Positions 1 through 3,973 of a stretch of 5,811 nucleotides of DNA are shown here, in pieces (position 1 is the stretch's first letter; each line of letters begins with the position of its first letter). Made by a program: the position numbers and the translations under genes. The notes beneath the pieces were generated by a model. It had not been told where the DNA came from, searched no databases, and worked only from the letters and a program-made list of their open reading frames with translations. Where the stretch lies: contig JAGAIH010000300.1 in assembly GCA_017626655.1 (NCBI GenBank), forward strand, positions 1 through 5,811, given 5' to 3'. The stretch comes from Clostridia bacterium (GTDB lineage Bacteria > Bacillota_A > Clostridia > Oscillospirales > CAG-272).

Positions 1-87
1 CCGCCACCGAGCCCGAGAGCGAGTCCGACACGAATGACACCGCCGAGAGCGGGACCGAAAAGGATACCGCCGCCGCCACCGAGCCCG
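1..87 (+). repeat. 15-base direct repeat in the low-complexity linker
   Basis: CCGCCACCGAGCCCG occurs at 1-15 and again, exactly, at 73-87. The copies are 72 bases apart, so they stay in the same reading frame (Ala-Thr-Glu-Pro). They lie in the disordered linker of the first lipoprotein-type gene and look like expansion of a low-complexity coding stretch, not a mobile element. Confidence 0.6.
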
Positions 88-1229
88 CCGAGACCGAGGC
101 CGAGACCCACGCCCCCCGCTACGACTACTTCGGCGCCGACGTCAAGGCCGACGTTACCTTGGATCCGTCGGTCTATACCGACATGAAGCTCACCCTCCCC
201 GCCGATCTGGAGATCACCCACGAGGCGGTCATGGACTACATCGAGCAGATCCTTTTCCAGTACCGCACCGCCGATAACGGCACCACCCAGGTCACCGACA
301 AGGCCATGAAGTGGGGCGACGACGCCTACATCTACTACAAGGGCATGATCGACGGCGTGGCCTTCGAGGGCGGCTCCAACTGGGACGACGCGAACCCCTA
401 CACCCTGGGTCTGGGCTCGGGGGCCTTCATTCCCGGCTTTGAGGAGGGCCTGGTGGGTGTCATCCCTGCCAACGCCACCAAGGACAGCCCCGCCGAGGTT
501 CACGTGACCTTCCCCGAGAACTACAACCCCGAGCTGGCGGGTAAGGACGCCGTCATCTACGTGGCGGTGGTCTACGCCGTCCAGTACACCCTCCCCGAGT
601 ATACCCGCGCTACCGTGGAGACCACCCTGAAGTACGAGGGCCAGAAGGACTTCTACGCCTCCGACGCCGCGTATCTCTCGGAGTTCGAGGACTACGTCAA
701 GGAGTACCTGGAGAGCGAGATCGCCGAGGACGTGGAGTACGAGAAGATGAACGCCCTCTGGAACCACCTCACCGAGAAGGCTACCTGCCAAAACCTCCCT
801 CAGTTGGAGCTGGACTACTACTACAACGCCTACCTGGGTGAGATCGAGTACTACTACGACTACTACAAGAGCTACGGCGGCACCGCCTTCACCGAGCAGT
901 ACCCCGACTTTGATTCCTTCGCCAAGAGCTACATGGGCGTGGAGGCCGACGGAGACTGGAAGGCCGAGCTGAACAAGCTCTGCGAGGACATGGTCAAGAA
1001 GGACATGATCACCCACGCCATCGCCGAGCTGGAGGGCATGGAGGCCCTCACCGAGGAGGAGTACGACGCCGAGGTCCAGTACTGGGTAGATTACTACCAG
1101 GGCTACATGACCAAGGACGAGATCATCGCCAACATGGGCGAGACCGCCATCTGCGAGGGCGCGCTGGCCGAGAAGGTGCAGAAGTGGCTCTTGGAGCGGG
1201 CGACCTTCACCTACGCCGACGCTGAATAA
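3..1229 (+). CDS. Extracytoplasmic trigger-factor-like FKBP peptidyl-prolyl isomerase, 5' partial
   Basis: The reading frame is open from the window edge to TAA at 1227-1229, giving 408 visible residues; the start and signal peptide lie upstream. A TTG at 159 is not a credible start because the same frame continues upstream as a linker rich in Thr, Glu, Ala and Pro, like that behind a lipoprotein anchor. A trigger-factor-type FKBP domain follows (about 312-575), with YYKGMIDG, FEGGSNWDD, LGLGSGAFIPGFEEGLVG, VTFPENY and LAGKDA. The rest resembles the helical trigger-factor C-terminal chaperone domain and has a Tyr-rich segment (DYYYNAYLGEIEYYYDYYK). The ribosome-binding N-domain of cytosolic trigger factor is absent from the visible part. 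By eye it is more than half identical to the next gene, which starts 23 bases downstream, so the two are probably one operon. Role inferred: proline isomerisation and folding of exported proteins at the outer face of the membrane. Surface anchoring is inferred from the paralogue. Confidence 0.8.
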   Translation, partial: ATEPESESDTNDTAESGTEKDTAAATEPAETEAETHAPRYDYFGADVKADVTLDPSVYTDMKLTLPADLEITHEAVMDYIEQILFQYRTADNGTTQVTDKAMKWGDDAYIYYKGMIDGVAFEGGSNWDDANPYTLGLGSGAFIPGFEEGLVGVIPANATKDSPAEVHVTFPENYNPELAGKDAVIYVAVVYAVQYTLPEYTRATVETTLKYEGQKDFYASDAAYLSEFEDYVKEYLESEIAEDVEYEKMNALWNHLTEKATCQNLPQLELDYYYNAYLGEIEYYYDYYKSYGGTAFTEQYPDFDSFAKSYMGVEADGDWKAELNKLCEDMVKKDMITHAIAELEGMEALTEEEYDAEVQYWVDYYQGYMTKDEIIANMGETAICEGALAEKVQKWLLERATFTYADAE

Positions 1230-1237
1230 GTATATAC

Positions 1238-1244
1238 AGAGGAG
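1238..1244 (+). promoter_or_regulatory. Ribosome binding site of the second chaperone gene
   Basis: AGAGGAG lies 8 bases before the ATG at 1253, in the 23-base gap after the first gene. It fixes that start and, with the short gap and no terminator, supports co-transcription of the two paralogues. Confidence 0.75.
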
Positions 1245-1252
1245 AGAAACCT

Positions 1253-2572
1253 ATGAACCGCAGACTGCTTTGCATTTTGGCCATCCTGTCCCTTTCGAGC
1301 CTGCTGTTGCTGGCCTCCTGTAAGGGCGGCGATCAGACCGACGAGACCGGTACGGGCACCGGCAGCGGCACTACCGCCGAGACCGAGGCCGTCACCGCCA
1401 TTCCCCGCTACGACTACATGGACGCTGTGGTGGCTCCCGATGTCACCATCGACCGCGCCGACTACGTGGGCATCACCCTGACCGTTCCCAACTCCCTCAA
1501 GGTGGAGGCCGACGACGTGCAGGCGTATCTTCAGTCGGGCATCCTCTTCCAGCACCGCGTGGCCGCCAACGGCACCGCCATGGTCAAGGACCAGGCCCTG
1601 GAGCTGGGCGACGACGCCTACATCTACTACAAGGGCTTCGTGGACGGCGAGGAGTTCGAGGGCGGCTCCAACTGGGACGACGAGTCTCCCTACAAGCTGG
1701 GCCTGGGCTCCGGCTCCTTCATCCCCGGCTTTGAGGACGGCCTGGTGGGTGTGATCCCCAACCAGACCTCCAAGGACAGCCCCGCCGAGATCCACGTCAC
1801 CTTCCCCGAGGAGTATACCGAGGAGCTGGCGGGCAAGGACGCCATTTTCCACGTGGTGGTGGAATACGCCGTTCAGTACAATATCCCCGAGTACAACCGC
1901 GAGTTCGTGGAGAAGACCCTGAAGTACGAGCCCAAGCTGGAGTTCTACGCCTCCGACCGCGCCCTGCTGGATGAGTTCGAGGAGTACCTCCACGACTACC
2001 TGGTGCAGCAGAACGCCGAGGCCCTGGAGAACGCTAAGGTGGACTCCCTCTGGAACCACCTGACCGAAAAGGCCGAGTGCCGGAACCTGGTGGCCGACGA
2101 GGTGACTTACTACTACAACGCCTATATGTCCGAGATCGAGTACTACTACGACTACTCCAAGAGCTACGGCGGCGAGCAGTTCACCACCCTCTATCCCGAT
2201 CTGGAGACCTTCGCCCCTGTCTACATGGGCCTGGCCAAGGACGCCGACTGGAAGGCCACCCTCACCGAGCGGGCCGAGCTGATGGTCGAGAGAGACATGA
2301 TCACCCACGCCATCGGTGAACTGGAGGGTCTGGAGACCGTCACCGAGGAGGAGTACAAGGCCCAGATCAAGTACTGGGTGGACTACTACTACGGCTACAT
2401 GACCGAGGCCGAGATCATCCAGAACATGGGCGAGGTCTTCCTCAAGGAGTCCGCCTTCACCGAAAAGCTGGACAAGTGGCTCATGGAGCAGGTGACCTTC
2501 ACCTACGCCGACGGTACGCCTGTCGTCAGCAATACCGATAACGAGGCCGAAACCGAGACCTCGGAGGGTTAA
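1253..2572 (+). CDS. Lipoprotein trigger-factor-like FKBP peptidyl-prolyl isomerase/chaperone
   Basis: Complete, 439 residues. Residues 1-22 form a signal peptide (two Arg, then a Leu-rich core) ending in the lipobox LASC with Cys23 (codon 1319-1321), so the mature protein should be lipid-anchored outside the membrane. Residues 24-50 are a Gly/Thr/Glu linker. Residues 70-117 resemble the segment before the PPIase domain of trigger factor. Residues 118-205 are an FKBP domain with YYKGFVDG, FEGGSNWDD, LGLGSGSFIPGFEDGLVG, VTFPEEY and LAGKDA, so the fold and pocket look intact. Residues 215-415 resemble the helical trigger-factor chaperone domain, with a Tyr-rich segment at 286-305. The N-terminal ribosome-binding domain (GFRxGxxP loop) is missing, as expected for a secreted protein. 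It is a tandem paralogue of the preceding gene. Inferred role: folding of exported proteins. Cellular activity and substrates cannot be read from sequence. A PrsA-like role is a plausible analogy, though the PPIase is FKBP and not parvulin. Confidence 0.85.
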   Translation: MNRRLLCILAILSLSSLLLLASCKGGDQTDETGTGTGSGTTAETEAVTAIPRYDYMDAVVAPDVTIDRADYVGITLTVPNSLKVEADDVQAYLQSGILFQHRVAANGTAMVKDQALELGDDAYIYYKGFVDGEEFEGGSNWDDESPYKLGLGSGSFIPGFEDGLVGVIPNQTSKDSPAEIHVTFPEEYTEELAGKDAIFHVVVEYAVQYNIPEYNREFVEKTLKYEPKLEFYASDRALLDEFEEYLHDYLVQQNAEALENAKVDSLWNHLTEKAECRNLVADEVTYYYNAYMSEIEYYYDYSKSYGGEQFTTLYPDLETFAPVYMGLAKDADWKATLTERAELMVERDMITHAIGELEGLETVTEEEYKAQIKYWVDYYYGYMTEAEIIQNMGEVFLKESAFTEKLDKWLMEQVTFTYADGTPVVSNTDNEAETETSEG

Positions 2573-2597
2573 TTTGCACAAAGTTTTGAAATGTCGG

Positions 2598-2627
2598 GGG
2601 TTTTTTGAAAAAATATTGAAAAAACCC
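2598..2627. repeat. Perfect A/T-rich inverted repeat upstream of the rpmH promoter
   Basis: GGGTTTTTT (2598-2606) is the exact reverse complement of AAAAAACCC (2619-2627), around a 12-base AT-rich centre. It ends one base before the -35 box at 2628. The A/T tracts could act as an UP element for the alpha subunit of RNA polymerase, or the dyad could be an operator. It is not a standard terminator for the upstream gene, because no T run follows the 3' arm. Confidence 0.55.
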
Positions 2628-2656
2628 TTGACAAATCTGGACTTTGCGGTTATAAT
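2628..2656 (+). promoter_or_regulatory. Consensus sigma-70/SigA promoter of the rpmH operon
   Basis: A perfect -35 box TTGACA (2628-2633) and a perfect -10 box TATAAT (2651-2656) are separated by the optimal 17 bases. Transcription should start near 2662-2664, giving a leader of about 100 bases before rpmH. The region is AT-rich against GC-rich flanks. It is expected to be a strong constitutive promoter, fitting a ribosomal protein gene. Confidence 0.92.
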
Positions 2657-2675
2657 ATAACAGTCAATGTCGTCC

Positions 2676-2704
2676 GCGCGGCTATCCGCGCAGCGTTTCT
2701 GCGC
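2676..2704 (+). promoter_or_regulatory. Two overlapping alternative hairpins in the rpmH leader
   Basis: Stem A pairs GCGCGG (2676-2681) with CCGCGC (2686-2691) around a CTAT loop. Stem B pairs GCGCAG (2688-2693) with CTGCGC (2699-2704) around a CGTTT loop. Both are perfect 6-base stems and share 2688-2691, so they cannot form together. This could be a regulatory leader or simply a structured GC-rich 5' end; the function is unknown. Confidence 0.45.
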
Positions 2705-2745
2705 CTGTCAGACCGGCAGAATACACGCTCCGACAGCAAATCTTG

Positions 2746-2753
2746 AAGGAGGT
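2746..2753 (+). promoter_or_regulatory. Near-ideal ribosome binding site of rpmH
   Basis: AAGGAGGT matches the 3' end of 16S rRNA almost completely and sits 8 bases before the ATG at 2762. It fixes the start of this short gene and fits high expression. Confidence 0.9.
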
Positions 2754-2761
2754 ATCCCGAA

Positions 2762-2896
2762 ATGCTCAGAACTTACCAGCCTAAGAAGCGCCAGAGAAAG
2801 AAGGAGCATGGCTTCAGAAAGAGAATGAAGACCTCTGACGGTCGCAACGTTCTCAAGAGAAGACGTGCAAAGGGCAGAAAGAGACTGACCTACTAA
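2762..2896 (+). CDS. rpmH: 50S ribosomal protein L34
   Basis: This 44-residue protein begins [20 protein letters not shown] and ends [12 protein letters not shown]. The TYQPKxRxRxxxHGFRxRM and GRxVLxxRRxKGRxxLT patterns are the L34 signature, and the length is typical. L34 is a very basic protein of the large ribosomal subunit that contacts 23S rRNA. It follows the consensus promoter and strong ribosome binding site and opens the conserved rpmH-rnpA-yidD-yidC order. Eight of its 11 Arg codons are AGA (two CGC, one CGT), unlike the neighbouring genes, which mostly use CGN; this may reflect expression level or limits on mRNA structure. A strong hairpin with a T run follows 18 bases after the stop. 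Confidence 0.97.
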   Translation: MLRTYQPKKRQRKKEHGFRKRMKTSDGRNVLKRRRAKGRKRLTY

Positions 2897-2914
2897 TTTA
2901 GATCTACTCCATAT

Positions 2915-2982
2915 GCGAAAATCCCGAGGAAGTGATCGGACATAGCCTGCGCGAACGTCTGTCTTTCCTCGGGATTTTTCGC
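2915..2982 (+). terminator. Rho-independent terminator or attenuator between rpmH and rnpA
   Basis: AAAATCCCGAGGAA (2918-2931) pairs perfectly with TTCCTCGGGATTTT (2965-2978), a 14-bp stem ending in a run of five T (2975-2979). GCG (2915-2917) and CGC (2980-2982) extend it past one bulged T. The 33-base loop can form a small inner stem (2938-2942 with 2960-2964). No separate promoter is evident before rnpA, so it probably lets some transcription through, giving much L34 mRNA and less of the downstream genes. The A-rich 5' arm means it could also work from the other strand. Confidence 0.85.
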
Positions 2983-3041
2983 GGATAGAGGTCTTTTTCT
3001 CCCGCGTCCCCCATCCTCATTCATAGCTCACCGCTATGGGG

Positions 3042-3046
3042 AAGGA
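3042..3046 (+). promoter_or_regulatory. Ribosome binding site of rnpA
   Basis: AAGGA lies 6 bases before the ATG at 3053. Just upstream, CATAGC (3022-3027) and GCTATG (3033-3038) can form a small hairpin, which would leave the site exposed. Confidence 0.6.
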
Positions 3047-3052
3047 ACCCAC

Positions 3053-3487
3053 ATGAAACCCTACGCCATCAAGGAGAACCACCTGTACCGTAAGACCTTC
3101 CAGCGGGGCAAGCGCTGGTCGGGCAAGCTGGTATCGGTGTACGTTCTTAAGGATCTTGCGGCCAAAAAGCTGAAGAAGGCGAACCCACAGAAGCAGTATA
3201 TCAATCGGATCGGTCTGTCTGTGCCCAAACGCGAGGGCGGCGCCATTGAGCGCAACCGCGTCAAGCGCATCATCCGTGCGGGTCTGCAAGGCGTGGAGCG
3301 CCGTCATCCCCTTCGCCGCGGATTCCTCATCGTCATCGCGGCGCGCCCCGGTATCGAGCGGGTCAAATCCCCCGCCGTCGAGTCCGAGCTGCGCTACATC
3401 TTCAAGAAGCTGGAGATGTTCGAGCCGCAACCCAAAGCCGAGGAAGCCAAGGCTCCCTCCGCCCCGAGCAAGGAAGAGGCACCATGA
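3053..3487 (+). CDS. rnpA: Ribonuclease P protein component
   Basis: This 144-residue basic protein subunit binds the catalytic RNase P RNA and helps recognise the 5' leader of precursor tRNAs in the cytoplasm. Family marks: an N-terminal segment with FQRGKR (16-21) matching the usual FxxGxR region, IGLSVPKREGGAIERNRVKR (53-72) containing the RNR motif at 67-69 and the basic helix, then RRGFLIVIAARPG (88-100). The C-terminal 20 or so residues (from about 124) are a Pro/Ala/Lys/Glu-rich extension beyond the usual 110-120 residue length, probably disordered. The start at 3053 is the first ATG after a good ribosome binding site and gives the expected N-terminus. It lies downstream of the rpmH attenuator and overlaps yidD by four bases (ATGA), implying translational coupling. 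Confidence 0.95.
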   Translation: MKPYAIKENHLYRKTFQRGKRWSGKLVSVYVLKDLAAKKLKKANPQKQYINRIGLSVPKREGGAIERNRVKRIIRAGLQGVERRHPLRRGFLIVIAARPGIERVKSPAVESELRYIFKKLEMFEPQPKAEEAKAPSAPSKEEAP

Positions 3488-3858
3488 AGCATATCGCCAT
3501 GGCGCTGGTCCGCTTCTATCGGAAGTACCTGTCGGGGCTGAAGCCCACCCCCACCTGTCGGTTCCATCCGACCTGCTCGGCCTACGCGCTGGAAGCCTTT
3601 GAGAAACGGGGCTTTTTCGCAGGCCTGGCCCTCACCCTGTGGCGGATCCTCCGTTGCAGTCCCCTGTCCCCCGCGGGATTCGATCCCGTGCCCGAGCAGG
3701 GCTTCAAAACCATGCCCATGCGCTGGAGTAAATACGACAAATACCGCGCCGAGCATGAATCCGTCCCGGATGACACTTTGAGTGATCCCAAGGAGTCTGA
3801 AGACCTCGATGACCTCGATGACCTTGATGACCTTGATGACCCCGAGGATAACGCCTGA
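3484..3858 (+). CDS. yidD: Membrane protein insertion efficiency factor YidD, with acidic C-terminal tail
   Basis: 124 residues. Residues 1-72 are the YidD family (DUF37): a hydrophobic, basic N-terminus (VRFYRKYLSGLKP), CRFHPTCSAYALEA with Cys25 and Cys31, GLALTLWRILRCSP with Cys58, and GFDPVP. YidD is a small membrane-associated protein that helps YidC insert inner-membrane proteins. The ATG overlaps the rnpA stop and has AAGGAAGAGG (3470-3479) upstream. Usual family members are about 70-85 residues; here about 50 extra residues follow, first a basic/aromatic stretch (WSKYDKYR), then an acidic tail with four Asp-Leu-Asp units encoded by a 9-base tandem repeat. The tail has no known function. 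YidC lies 115 bases downstream in the same direction, consistent with joint action. Confidence 0.93.
   Translation: MKHIAMALVRFYRKYLSGLKPTPTCRFHPTCSAYALEAFEKRGFFAGLALTLWRILRCSPLSPAGFDPVPEQGFKTMPMRWSKYDKYRAEHESVPDDTLSDPKESEDLDDLDDLDDLDDPEDNA
3802..3837 (+). repeat. 9-base tandem repeat, four units, inside yidD
   Basis: Four head-to-tail copies of GACCTYGAT lie at 3802-3810, 3811-3819, 3820-3828 and 3829-3837. The first two read GACCTCGAT and the last two GACCTTGAT, and a partial GAC follows. The unit is three codons, so gain or loss of copies changes only the length of the acidic tail (Asp-Leu-Asp). Confidence 0.9.
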
Positions 3859-3922
3859 CCTCCCCTCTGACACCGAGACGGCCCACCCACCGAACACAGC
3901 GGCCAAAGCACGAGGAGCCGCG

Positions 3923-3965
3923 CCCCGACTTCCTTTGCCGGGGTATCCGAACAAGATCAAAGGAA
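3923..3965 (+). promoter_or_regulatory. Possible RNA switch hiding the yidC ribosome binding site
   Basis: TTCCTTTG (3930-3937) is perfectly complementary to CAAAGGAA (3958-3965), which contains the yidC Shine-Dalgarno site; the loop would be 20 bases. A second stem, CCCCG (3923-3927) with CGGGG (3939-3943), would place the anti-Shine-Dalgarno bases in its loop, so the two stems compete or form a pseudoknot. This is sequence complementarity only; regulation is inferred. Confidence 0.4.
3959..3964 (+). promoter_or_regulatory. Ribosome binding site that fixes the yidC start
   Basis: AAAGGA is 9 bases before the ATG at 3974. It selects this start over in-frame ATGs further upstream (such as 3782), which lie inside yidD and would put a proline-rich, non-signal stretch ahead of the signal peptide. 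Confidence 0.75.
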
Positions 3966-3973
3966 ACATCAGA

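Noticed and set aside
159..161. TTG at 159 as the start of the first gene
   Set aside because: The frame is open to the window edge with in-style linker sequence, no ribosome binding site precedes it, and a secreted protein would need a signal peptide.
1211..2581. Long open frame on the - strand opposite the second chaperone gene
   Set aside because: Its translation is low-complexity, rich in Gly, Val, Leu and His, as expected for the antisense of a GC-rich gene. The + strand frame has a signal peptide, lipobox and recognisable domains.
2574..2602. Second promoter starting with TTGCAC at 2574
   Set aside because: No -10-like box lies 16-18 bases downstream; the sequence there is GGGGTT.
2551..2606. 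Terminator after the second chaperone gene
   Set aside because: A small CCGA/TCGG stem at 2553-2564 and a T run at 2601-2606 exist, but no adequate stem directly precedes the T run, so a terminator cannot be supported.
2641..2680. Divergent promoter on the - strand within the TATAATATAA region
   Set aside because: The reverse complement has an AT-rich -10-like stretch, but the only TTGAC-like box is a few bases away, not at proper spacing.
3782..3973. N-terminal extension of yidC starting at 3782
   Set aside because: It overlaps yidD, encodes Met-Thr repeats from the 9-base repeat in another frame, and would place 64 residues before a signal peptide. The ATG at 3974 has its own ribosome binding site.
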